Below are positions 55,048 to 60,856 of a stretch of 61,058 bases of DNA, one piece after another; position 1 is the stretch's first letter, and each line of letters starts with the position of its first letter. Under the pieces are notes generated by a model. It saw only the letters and a list, made by a program, of their open reading frames with translations. It did not search any database and had not been told where the DNA came from. The position numbers were made by a program, and so were the translations under genes. This DNA comes from a virus. The stretch is from positions 1-61,058 of the IMG/VR virus record IMGVR_UViG_3300042291_000291; one strand, given 5' to 3'.

Positions 55048-55872
55048 CTATGCAATTTGTAATGGAATTTTATAGTCCACTCCATTAATTTTTACTGCCC
55101 AAGCTTTAGTAGGCACAAGTGCTTCAGTTGTAACTGCTCCTGCATTTATTCCTACACTACCTACTACAAATTGATTATTTGCAGTTGCAGTAGCCAAATA
55201 ACCTATTATAACTGACCGACTAAAATTTCCACTGTCAGTAAAAGCCCCTAAAGCTATATTAGAACCACCTGTAGTATTATTTAATAATGCTTGAAATCCT
55301 ATAGCAGTATTATTACCACCAGTAGTATTTTGTCTCAAAGCTTGTGAACCTACAATAGTATTTGCAAAACCAGTAGTATTTGTATACGCAGCTTCTATAC
55401 CAATTGCAACGTTATCATTACCAGTAGTATTTGAACGTAATGTTCCATAACCTATTGCTGTATTAAATAAACTACTAACATTTGAATATAATGCTAACGT
55501 TCCTATACCTGTATTTCCATAACCAGTAGTATTTGAACTTAATGCTCCAGAACCTATTGCTGTATTTGCAGATCCTGTAGTATTTAATCTAAGTGCTTCC
55601 TCTCCAAATGATGTATTTGTACTGTCATTACCTTTACCATTATTCCATATAGTAAGATCCGTTGCATTAGATTCTAACCATGCTGGTAATGATGCAGAAG
55701 CACTAAAAATAGTTTCAATTGCACCAGTAGAATTTTTAAAATAAACTAAACCATCAGATAAATCTAAAAAATTTGTATTATTTGCTACAGATGCATGATC
55801 AGCTACACTATCAACACGTACTGTGAAAGGTACTCCTCCAACTTGTTTGCCTATTACTGTTACTACTGCCAT
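55048..55872 (-). CDS. Tail fibre with seven 17-residue NTTG/AIG repeats (274 aa)
   Basis: The N-terminal roughly 60-residue anchor (MAVVTVIGKQVGGVPFTV, NNTNFLDLSDGLVYFKNSTG) is shared with the 418-aa fibre. Residues about 90-205 are seven tandem units of 17 residues with frame NTTGxxNTAIGxxALxx, also visible as about 51-base periodicity in the DNA. The C-terminal segment KAWAVKINGVDYKIPLQIA is a compact end domain. Trimeric adhesin-like fibre; tandem repeats of this kind can change number by recombination. Confidence 0.72.
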   Translation of the reverse strand: MAVVTVIGKQVGGVPFTVRVDSVADHASVANNTNFLDLSDGLVYFKNSTGAIETIFSASASLPAWLESNATDLTIWNNGKGNDSTNTSFGEEALRLNTTGSANTAIGSGALSSNTTGYGNTGIGTLALYSNVSSLFNTAIGYGTLRSNTTGNDNVAIGIEAAYTNTTGFANTIVGSQALRQNTTGGNNTAIGFQALLNNTTGGSNIALGAFTDSGNFSRSVIIGYLATATANNQFVVGSVGINAGAVTTEALVPTKAWAVKINGVDYKIPLQIA

Positions 55873-55877
55873 AATAA

Positions 55878-56081
55878 TTATTTATTACTAATCATTAATA
55901 CAAATGCATCCCATACTTCTTTATCTTTTTTTGTAAGCTTAGCATAATATACTTCACCCATTGATGTAAAGAATTTGGATTGCTTAATTGTTCTAATACC
56001 ATTTTCTTCACTTAACTGAACAACTAATTGGTTTAAAACTTGACCTCCGTTTTCTGCTTCTAATTTATCTATTGAATCCAT
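55878..56081 (-). CDS. Small fibre-associated protein (67 aa)
   Basis: MDSIDKLEAENGGQVLNQLV; short helical/beta protein between two fibre genes with 1-5 base gaps. Possibly a fibre chaperone or a small subunit. No recognisable family. Confidence 0.52.
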   Translation of the reverse strand: MDSIDKLEAENGGQVLNQLVVQLSEENGIRTIKQSKFFTSMGEVYYAKLTKKDKEVWDAFVLMISNK

Positions 56082-56082
56082 T

Positions 56083-57441
56083 TTAGTAATTTATTATAGA
56101 GTTACCTCTGTTATCTTGTGTATTTAATGCTAAGTTTATTAAAGATGCTGAATAACCTAATGATCCAGCAGGACCTTTGAATTTATTATCTACTAAGTAG
56201 ATGCCTACAGCTCCTACATTTATACCTAATGCAGAAACATTTCTTGTTGTAAATTTACAGTCTATAAATGAAGTATTAACAAGAGGTAAGTTTGCACAAT
56301 GACCAGCTGCGTTATCCCATCTACATATAAATCTACAATCTTCAAATAATACTTCTGAACCAGACAAGAATGATCCACCTGTAGCTGCTAAGTTACTTAT
56401 AAATGTACAATTGCTATACCATGTACCTATTCCTACAAAGTATAAAACATTGGCTGTTTGTGCTACAAAAGTACAATCACTTACTGCACCGTCTTGATTA
56501 AGACAATATATAGGAGCTGCTGCACTTGATTCAGAATAACTATTACGTAGTGTACCTCCACCTTCTACTTTACATGTAAAGTTTGGAGCTCTCATCCAAC
56601 AAGCATCAACAAAACCTCCATTTAAAAATACTGATCTATGAGCTGTTGATTCAAGTCTACTGTTATTTAATCTTGCTCCTGCAACATGGGCTCTTGCACA
56701 ATATTTATTAGATACTGTAGAATAAACTTCCATATTTGAAGCTACTCCTGCTAAGTATAAAGCATGACCATTAATAGTATCTTGATTTCCTCTATTTGGT
56801 CCAAAAGCTCTTATTTTACAATTATCAAAAACAGCAGTATTAGCTCCTTGAAACATACCCTCATTTGCAATTACATTTGCATCAGTCACTGTACCTACAG
56901 AATATACACCATTAGAAAAATTGTTTCCGGTACCATCTAAAATAGCAGGGATAGATATTTTGCTTGAAGCATTTAATACGTATAGGCCATAGTTAGAACT
57001 CACTTGTAGACTTATAGTACCATTGAATATAACAGTGTTTACGAATATTCCATTATCAGTAATATATGCAGAATCATCTACTCTTAATGTATTACCATTT
57101 AAGTTTATATTTATACCGTTTTTAAGAACTAAATTTACACTTAGATTAGTACTTGTCTCTAAAGTAATTGCATTTCCAAAATCAAAAAAAGGTATTGCAT
57201 CTTCATAAGTATCATAGTAAGTTTTTTCACCTGCAGAATCAGATAATGACCAAATACCAAAAGGCACTGTAGGTGTAGGTATACTACTTAAAAAATCAGC
57301 TACTGATATACCTGTAGGTTTATAACCTCCTCCATATTTAGAATCTCTTGTACCAAGAATAATTAAATCTTGATCTTCAGGAACTTTTTTCATCATCTTA
57401 CTTGAAATAAGATTCAGAAAATTAATTAAGTTATTTAACAT
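56083..57441 (-). CDS. Tail fibre with parallel beta-helix (452 aa)
   Basis: N-terminal helix and linker (MLNNLINFLNLISSKMMKKV), then about 350 residues of right-handed beta-helix pattern (INLNGNTLRVDDSAYITDNG; repeated short strands with Asn/Cys stacks). Ends VDNKFKGPAGSL, then NTQDNRGNSIINY, like the tail of the 994-aa fibre. Beta-helical fibres of this type often carry polysaccharide lyase or hydrolase function, but no catalytic residues could be assigned. Confidence 0.68.
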   Translation of the reverse strand: MLNNLINFLNLISSKMMKKVPEDQDLIILGTRDSKYGGGYKPTGISVADFLSSIPTPTVPFGIWSLSDSAGEKTYYDTYEDAIPFFDFGNAITLETSTNLSVNLVLKNGININLNGNTLRVDDSAYITDNGIFVNTVIFNGTISLQVSSNYGLYVLNASSKISIPAILDGTGNNFSNGVYSVGTVTDANVIANEGMFQGANTAVFDNCKIRAFGPNRGNQDTINGHALYLAGVASNMEVYSTVSNKYCARAHVAGARLNNSRLESTAHRSVFLNGGFVDACWMRAPNFTCKVEGGGTLRNSYSESSAAAPIYCLNQDGAVSDCTFVAQTANVLYFVGIGTWYSNCTFISNLAATGGSFLSGSEVLFEDCRFICRWDNAAGHCANLPLVNTSFIDCKFTTRNVSALGINVGAVGIYLVDNKFKGPAGSLGYSASLINLALNTQDNRGNSIINY

Positions 57442-57466
57442 CTTTATTATTTTAGTTAATGTAAAA

Positions 57467-57495
57467 ATACCACAAATATATTATATCTGTGGTAT
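57467..57495 (-). terminator. Hairpin terminator overlapping a TATATTTG box
   Basis: Minus strand: ATACCACA / TGTGGTAT stem, 13-base AT loop, then TTTTTAC. The loop and right arm contain TATATTTG (57473-57480), the putative -7 box of the downstream 452-aa fibre, so the same element may end one transcript and start the next. Confidence 0.7.
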
Positions 57496-57509
57496 TTATA
57501 TTTTTTTAA

Positions 57510-57746
57510 TTAAGCAGGTTCTACTACAGGTGCTTTTGTAGTTTTAATATTACCTGTATTACCATCACGGTAATATACTCCTAATCCAAATTTTTTATAT
57601 ATTTCTCCAGGCTTATAAGCTTTAGTAAAAAAATTATATAATTCAGTTAATGCTACTGCTTTTTCTTCTAATGATACTGAGTTATTCATCAATACTGATG
57701 CATATATTTTAATATCTGCTTCTTTTAATACTGTTGATACTGCCAT
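57510..57746 (-). CDS. Small hypothetical protein (78 aa)
   Basis: MAVSTVLKEADIKIYASVLM then LEEKAVALTELYNFFTKAYK: short helical, with a basic tail. Lies between a structural gene and the hairpin at 57467-57495. Function unknown. Confidence 0.55.
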   Translation of the reverse strand: MAVSTVLKEADIKIYASVLMNNSVSLEEKAVALTELYNFFTKAYKPGEIYKKFGLGVYYRDGNTGNIKTTKAPVVEPA

Positions 57747-57774
57747 AATACTTAGTTTTTATAGTTTATATTTA

Positions 57775-58314
57775 TTAATTAATTGTGTATAATTCATAAT
57801 ATACATACAACTCACCATCCCAGTTATTAACTCCGGCTATTGCAGGATTAGCATTATAAAGATTAAACTCTAATCCAGTTGTAGCTCCTATAGCAATCAA
57901 GTGTGGAATTGCATTATCCGTTATAGTGTTTTTATAATATACAGAATACTGTACATATACATTATCTCTATTGGCTACAGTAAGATCTAAATCTAAATTA
58001 TCAATAACAAAAGTTACTGAAGAACCGTAAGCTGCATCAGGAGTTAAAGGAGCAGATGTTCCCATATTAAGGATATCAATAATACCACGGGGAGTATCTA
58101 CTATTACAGTACTAGTAACTGCAATATCTAATTCATAGTGTTTAGTATTACCAATATTACCTGATTGCACTGCATCATTTAATGTCATTGCAACTGTAAG
58201 ATACTTATCATCTCTTTTTGTTGATGGTGCTGCAACAGCAACTAGAGATCCTTCTGGAGCAACGGTAGTTAAACGTTTTGCTTTAATCCAGGAAATAAAA
58301 TTTAAAATGTCCAT
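57775..58314 (-). CDS. Structural beta protein (179 aa)
   Basis: Beta-rich (LVAVAAPSTKRDDKYLTVAM; VTFVIDNLDLDLTVANRDNV). First gene of the fibre block from the right, preceded by a hairpin terminator at 58373-58397. Likely a fibre or adaptor component; no named family. Confidence 0.55.
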   Translation of the reverse strand: MDILNFISWIKAKRLTTVAPEGSLVAVAAPSTKRDDKYLTVAMTLNDAVQSGNIGNTKHYELDIAVTSTVIVDTPRGIIDILNMGTSAPLTPDAAYGSSVTFVIDNLDLDLTVANRDNVYVQYSVYYKNTITDNAIPHLIAIGATTGLEFNLYNANPAIAGVNNWDGELYVYYELYTIN

Positions 58315-58372
58315 GATTATTTATTTTTAATATATATATACTATAATATACAAAAAAGTTTTATAAAAACAA

Positions 58373-58397
58373 AATCCCAGAAAATTAATCTGGGATT
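58373..58397 (-). terminator. Rho-independent terminator with conserved leader
   Basis: Minus strand: AATCCCAG / CTGGGATT stem, nine-base loop, then TTGTTTTTATAAAA. It is preceded by TTAGGTAAGGAAA, which also precedes the terminator at 60147-60170. Confidence 0.83.
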
Positions 58398-58474
58398 TCC
58401 TTACCTAATGTGTAAAAATTAACAGCCTAACAGAGAATTATAGCCTTAAGTTATTGCAATGTATAAATAATATT

Positions 58475-58699
58475 TTAATTAACTATACTTCTTAATTTTT
58501 TATTTTTAAATTTTTTTGATTTATGTATACTTCTTCTAGCTGAAGCCCTTGCTTTATTCATTTGTTTTTTAACTCTAAGGTCTTCTTTATATACAAGTTT
58601 ATTACGCATTGCTACATCATCATTATGACTCCCACCTTGATTATAGTTAGGACCAGATGTTGCACATGAATACAATAATAATATCAAAATCCATTTCAT
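58475..58699 (-). CDS. Small lipoprotein, outer-spanin candidate (74 aa)
   Basis: MKWILILLLYSCATS contains a hydrophobic signal and a lipobox-like LYSC with Cys 12; the mature part is basic with RRSIHKSKKF and KNKKLRS. A short basic lipoprotein is the typical outer-membrane spanin layout. It is about 12 kb from the main lysis cassette, so other surface roles are possible. Overlaps the upstream gene by four bases. Confidence 0.55.
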   Translation of the reverse strand: MKWILILLLYSCATSGPNYNQGGSHNDDVAMRNKLVYKEDLRVKKQMNKARASARRSIHKSKKFKNKKLRSIVN

Positions 58700-59109
58700 T
58701 TTTTCAGTTCAGTTATTCTTCTTTTTAAATATACTTCAGCTTTTTCCAGATCCTCTAACTCTTTAGTAGCATCTTTCTTTCCAGCTCTTGCTATGTACTT
58801 AATTACATTACCTAAGTAAAAGTCTTTATCTAATCCCCATGCCTCAAGCACATTGAACACTTCATAAGGATTATTAGGACCACCATAATGAGCTGGCCTT
58901 AATGGATAAGGTTTAGCATTTAAATCTGGTAATGTAACTGGTGTAGGTTTTGCTCCTGCAAAAGAATCTTTTCTGATATAATCTTTATACATTTCTTGGC
59001 TTTTATTTGCAGCAAGTTCAGCCATAATCTTTAAACTTTTAGTATATGTATTAGATGTCTCAGGTTTTCCTACCATCCTTTTATAATCATCACAAACTAA
59101 ATTACCCAT
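58696..59109 (-). CDS. DUF3310-like protein (137 aa)
   Basis: Residues about 82-134 read PYEVFNVLEAWGLDKDFYLG, then NVIKYIARAGKKDATKELED, the DUF3310/SaV-like signature widely found in phages and often annotated as nucleotide-kinase related. I start at 59109 (MGNLVCDDYK), because the ATG follows the upstream TAA by one base. The in-frame Met at 59139 would overlap the upstream gene by 29 bases. Confidence 0.72.
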   Translation of the reverse strand: MGNLVCDDYKRMVGKPETSNTYTKSLKIMAELAANKSQEMYKDYIRKDSFAGAKPTPVTLPDLNAKPYPLRPAHYGGPNNPYEVFNVLEAWGLDKDFYLGNVIKYIARAGKKDATKELEDLEKAEVYLKRRITELKK

Positions 59110-59110
59110 C

Positions 59111-59401
59111 TTACCAAACAATTGCAATGTCATATTCACTTACCATCAACTTGATACCTCCATCAACTTCAATTGCTTCTGCACCTTTGATAGCATTAAC
59201 ACCAATGTAAACTACATCACCTGCTTTAATTGTAGTAACATCTTCACCAATTGCATACACTGTTAACTTGGTCCATTTCTTCATGTCCTCAGAATCCATA
59301 TGTGCTTTATCAGCTTCACTTAATTCAATCACAGATTCTTTTCTTTCTGGTTGACTGATTAATACTCTGCGTCCTTTTAGACTTTTAATTGCTTTACTCA
59401 T
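59111..59401 (-). CDS. GroES-like co-chaperonin (96 aa)
   Basis: Length and beta pattern match GroES: RRVLISQPERKES at the start, IKAGDVVYIGVNAIKGAEAI in the middle, and LMVSEYDIAIVW at the end, which parallels the terminal beta strand of GroES (reDILAVI). A T4 gp31-type role, replacing host GroES for folding of the capsid protein, is the usual reading. A terminator sits in the 169-base gap upstream. Confidence 0.65.
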   Translation of the reverse strand: MSKAIKSLKGRRVLISQPERKESVIELSEADKAHMDSEDMKKWTKLTVYAIGEDVTTIKAGDVVYIGVNAIKGAEAIEVDGGIKLMVSEYDIAIVW

Positions 59402-59464
59402 AATATTATATTTTAATTATCCAGTAAAGATAATAAATTTATTAAACAATTAAAGTTTAAACAA

Positions 59465-59552
59465 AAAAATAAGTCTAGACTTTTTACATCTAGACCTACC
59501 ATTGAGTAACCAATTAAAACAAGAACCATTATTAATCGCAAAACAAATAATG
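59465..59552 (-). ncRNA. Candidate short transcript between TATATTTG box and terminator
   Basis: A TATATTTG box (59559-59566) begins five bases after the stop of the 87-aa gene; about 60 bases on, a terminator (59473-59495, stem GTCTAGA/TCTAGAC, T-rich tail) closes the transcript before the GroES-like gene. No ORF of size is present. It could be a small RNA or simply a leader with termination control. Confidence 0.35.
59473..59495 (-). terminator. Rho-independent terminator
   Basis: Minus strand: GTCTAGA / TCTAGAC stem, nine-base loop, then TTATTTTTTTG. Confidence 0.78.
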
Positions 59553-59558
59553 ATATCA

Positions 59559-59566
59559 CAAATATA
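59559..59566 (-). promoter_or_regulatory. Putative -7 box TATATTTG
   Basis: TAnnTTTG five bases after the stop of the 87-aa gene. The next gene start is about 160 bases away, with a terminator in between. Confidence 0.38.
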
Positions 59567-59570
59567 AGTA

Positions 59571-59834
59571 TTATTCAAACACCTTATACATTCTATTAAA
59601 ATTTTTTTCTGGCATCAAAGTATATTCCCCGTACCAGTCTTTTATAACATAGTCCCCCGGGGTTAATTTAATTTCACCATTATTAGTAGTAAGAAAAAAG
59701 CTATCAAATTTTTTTCCATCATAATTAATATGTCCTGCAAAATCTTCATCCCCGGAAATCTTAATAGCACATTCCTCTGTACCATCCCATTGCATAGCCT
59801 CAACACTCTTAGGCCTTTCTCTATATAATTTCAT
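59571..59834 (-). CDS. Small phage protein, PGDYVIKD family (87 aa)
   Basis: MKLYRERPKSVEAMQWDGTE followed by GEIKLTPGDYVIKDWYGEYT: the YRxxPxxVEAxQW and GDYVIKDxxGE motifs mark a small family common in phages, whose function I do not know. Its neighbour (93 aa) shows the same arrangement in a looser form, so the pair may be paralogous. Coupled by ATGA overlap. Confidence 0.65.
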   Translation of the reverse strand: MKLYRERPKSVEAMQWDGTEECAIKISGDEDFAGHINYDGKKFDSFFLTTNNGEIKLTPGDYVIKDWYGEYTLMPEKNFNRMYKVFE

Positions 59835-60112
59835 ACTTCTGTATATGTTGTTTCAAATATTTCTTTTTCTACTAGCCATCTTTCACCTTGTATACCAGTA
59901 CATACATAATGTTTTCCAAACTCACCTTTAAGTTCTTGATTCTCCAATGTAGATACATAAGGTATTGTTGGTTCTGGTGCTGAAATCCCAAACTGAATAT
60001 CATCTCTTCCACTTGCTAGTTCACGATATGTCCATGTGAATCCATCCTCATCACCGGGCTCAAATATCTTAGCTTTTACTGTAGCTATTTTTCTATACTC
60101 CTTCATGCTCAT
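59831..60112 (-). CDS. Small phage protein related to its neighbour (93 aa)
   Basis: I start at the ATG at 60112 (MSMKEYRKIATVKAKIFEPG) in the AAATTATG context. A TTG five codons earlier would also be open, but it falls inside the TATCTTTG box. Ends HYVCTGIQGERWLVEKEIFE, like GDWxxxGVQGExxxVKxxIFE of the same small phage family as the 87-aa protein. Function unknown. Confidence 0.62.
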   Translation of the reverse strand: MSMKEYRKIATVKAKIFEPGDEDGFTWTYRELASGRDDIQFGISAPEPTIPYVSTLENQELKGEFGKHYVCTGIQGERWLVEKEIFETTYTEV

Positions 60113-60124
60113 AATTTTAAAATA

Positions 60125-60132
60125 CAAAGATA
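60125..60132 (-). promoter_or_regulatory. Putative -7 box TATCTTTG
   Basis: TAnnTTTG 12 bases upstream of the ATG at 60112 and 14 bases downstream of the 60147-60170 terminator. Confidence 0.4.
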
Positions 60133-60146
60133 ATAATAAAAAACAA

Positions 60147-60170
60147 AACCTCCAGATTACTCCAGAGGTT
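60147..60170 (-). terminator. Hairpin terminator with TTAGGTAAGGAAA leader
   Basis: Minus strand: AACCTC / GAGGTT stem with 12-base loop, then TTGTTTTTTATT. Preceded by TTAGGTAAGGAAA (60169-60181), shared exactly with the terminator at 58373-58397. Confidence 0.72.
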
Positions 60171-60207
60171 TCCTTACCTAACCTAATAACGTCAATTTTA
60201 AATAATG
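60147..60207 (-). ncRNA. Candidate short transcript ending at the TTAGGTAAGG terminator
   Basis: A TATATTTG box (60214-60221) is followed after about 60 bases by the 60147-60170 terminator, with no ORF between. A transcript of about 60 nt is predicted on the minus strand. It could instead be a leader that serves the 93-aa gene only under antitermination. Confidence 0.35.
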
Positions 60208-60213
60208 CTACAG

Positions 60214-60221
60214 CAAATATA
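60214..60221 (-). promoter_or_regulatory. Putative -7 box TATATTTG
   Basis: Exact TATATTTG between the two terminators of the control region. Confidence 0.42.
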
Positions 60222-60235
60222 ATAAACTATTTTAA

Positions 60236-60367
60236 ATAAAAAACCCCAGGTAGTAATTCTTGATCAGAGAAACTTTCCTGGGGGTAGTAAAGTTATAGAC
60301 ATTGTCCTTTCCCTTACTGAGAAGTCCAAACCTGGGACGCTGATCTTACGGGAAGCGTGTCTGGCAC
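60236..60367 (-). ncRNA. Candidate structured noncoding RNA (about 130 nt)
   Basis: Minus strand, starting about seven bases after the TATATTTG box at 60374-60381 and ending at the terminator 60244-60283 with a TTTTTT tail. Bases 60281-60367 are about 47% G+C by my count in a genome near 30%. Visible structure: ACGCT/AGCGT hairpin whose loop TTCCC can pair with the downstream GGGAA, and CCCAGG (position 60331) able to pair with the 3' arm CCTGGGG. No ORF of size. No known RNA family is recognised. Confidence 0.5.
60244..60283 (-). terminator. Strong terminator of the candidate ncRNA
   Basis: Minus strand: CCCCAGG / CCTGGGG seven-base stem enclosing an inner TTCT/AGAA hairpin, followed by TTTTTTATTT. 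Confidence 0.8.
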
Positions 60368-60373
60368 ATGATA

Positions 60374-60381
60374 CAAATATA
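60374..60381 (-). promoter_or_regulatory. Putative -7 box TATATTTG of the candidate ncRNA
   Basis: Exact TATATTTG on the minus strand, followed by the GC-rich segment. No -33 TTTG is evident. Confidence 0.42.
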
Positions 60382-60401
60382 TAACAATTCCCCGGAATAC
60401 A

Positions 60402-60410
60402 CCTTACCTA
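60402..60410 (-). repeat. Third copy of TAGGTAAGG
   Basis: TAGGTAAGG on the minus strand, 21 bases upstream of the ncRNA promoter box; the other two copies precede terminators at 58.4 and 60.17 kb. Confidence 0.5.
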
Positions 60411-60420
60411 TAATAAATAA

Positions 60421-60489
60421 ATGCACTTATGGATTTTGTACATGCAAGAGATGGAGGTGGACACATTTTGTATATGCAGTAAGTTGTAG
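60421..60489 (+). CDS. Possible 22-aa leader peptide ORF
   Basis: ATG after TAATAAATAA, encoding MHLWILYMQEMEVDTFCICS then KL and a TAG. The stop codon lies exactly at the end of the left arm of the hairpin TTGTAG/CTACAA (60484-60505), so translation would block the hairpin. No direct evidence of translation; the region could be just noncoding. Confidence 0.2.
   Translation: MHLWILYMQEMEVDTFCICSKL
60433..60478 (+). repeat. Direct repeats ATTTTGTA(C/T)ATGCA
   Basis: ATTTTGTACATGCA at 60433-60446 and ATTTTGTATATGCA at 60465-60478, 13 of 14 bases alike, 32 bases apart, about three helical turns. Likely protein-binding repeats in the divergent control region (regulator or replication initiator). 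Confidence 0.5.
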
Positions 60490-60505
60490 TGGGCCCTTGC
60501 TACAA
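60484..60505 (+). repeat. Inverted repeat TTGTAG / CTACAA
   Basis: Perfect six-base arms around the ten-base loop TGGGCCCTTG, at the left edge of the GC-rich island. No T-run follows, so it is not a simple terminator. Confidence 0.5.
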
Positions 60506-60599
60506 AACCCCCCGCCCCTCAGCCCGGAGGTGGTACCCCCTATGCTTGCTCTGCAAGACATCCCATTTTACAACTAATACTAACTAAAAATTATACACC

Positions 60600-60803
60600 A
60601 TGAAATATTCAATGTACTTTAAGATCATGATGACACTATCAGTGTTCTTCTTAGGATTAGGAATTGAAGCATGTCTAGAAACACTACCAACATTGTGTGC
60701 TTGCTTCATTGTTATATCATTCATACTATGGTTCAGTGGCATTATGGCCCCTGATTCAGAGAAGTATAGTGATGAATACAATAAGAAACGTAAGGGCTTA
60801 TAG
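60600..60803 (+). CDS. Small membrane protein, first plus-strand gene (67 aa)
   Basis: ATG at 60600. MKYSMYFKIMMTLSVFFLGL then ETLPTLCACFIVISFILWF: two transmembrane segments with a charged tail (EKYSDEYNKKRKGL). It is the first gene running rightwards, away from the control region, and its own terminator overlaps the stop. Small membrane proteins at this place are common early phage genes; the role is unknown. Confidence 0.62.
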   Translation: MKYSMYFKIMMTLSVFFLGLGIEACLETLPTLCACFIVISFILWFSGIMAPDSEKYSDEYNKKRKGL

Positions 60804-60819
60804 CCTTTATGTTTTTTTT
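60792..60819 (+). terminator. Terminator after the membrane protein gene
   Basis: AAGGGCT / AGCCTTT stem (one G-U), three-base loop, then ATGTTTTTTTT. It contains the gene's TAG stop codon. Confidence 0.75.
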
Positions 60820-60856
60820 CTTTACCATTTTATAACTCATTATAAATTATAATACT

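Larger units (their letters stand above)
60113..60599. other. Divergent control region between minus- and plus-strand genes
   Basis: 487 bases without a convincing protein gene. From left to right: a TATCTTTG box, a terminator, a TATATTTG box, a second and larger terminator, a GC-rich transcribed segment, a third TATATTTG box, two direct repeats, a hairpin, a 72% G+C stretch and an A/T leader to the first plus-strand gene. It separates the late and the presumed early module and may also hold the origin of replication. Confidence 0.6.

Noticed and set aside
55140-55630. CRISPR array because of regular short repeats
   Set aside because: The repeats are in frame, coding and tandem without unique spacers; they belong to a fibre protein.
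45000-58400. Diversity-generating retroelement acting on the fibre genes
   Set aside because: No reverse transcriptase gene and no pair of template and variable repeats with A-specific differences are visible; the fibre repeats are within-gene structural repeats.
60236-60570. tRNA or known riboswitch in the GC-rich segments
   Set aside because: No cloverleaf with acceptor, T-loop GTTCRA and anticodon arm could be drawn on either strand, and no known riboswitch core is recognisable.
60368-60577. Plus-strand open frame (69 codons) through the control region
   Set aside because: The product is odd (Trp/Cys/Pro-rich without pattern), it crosses the GC-rich island and hairpins, and there is no downstream coupling; structured noncoding sequence explains it better.
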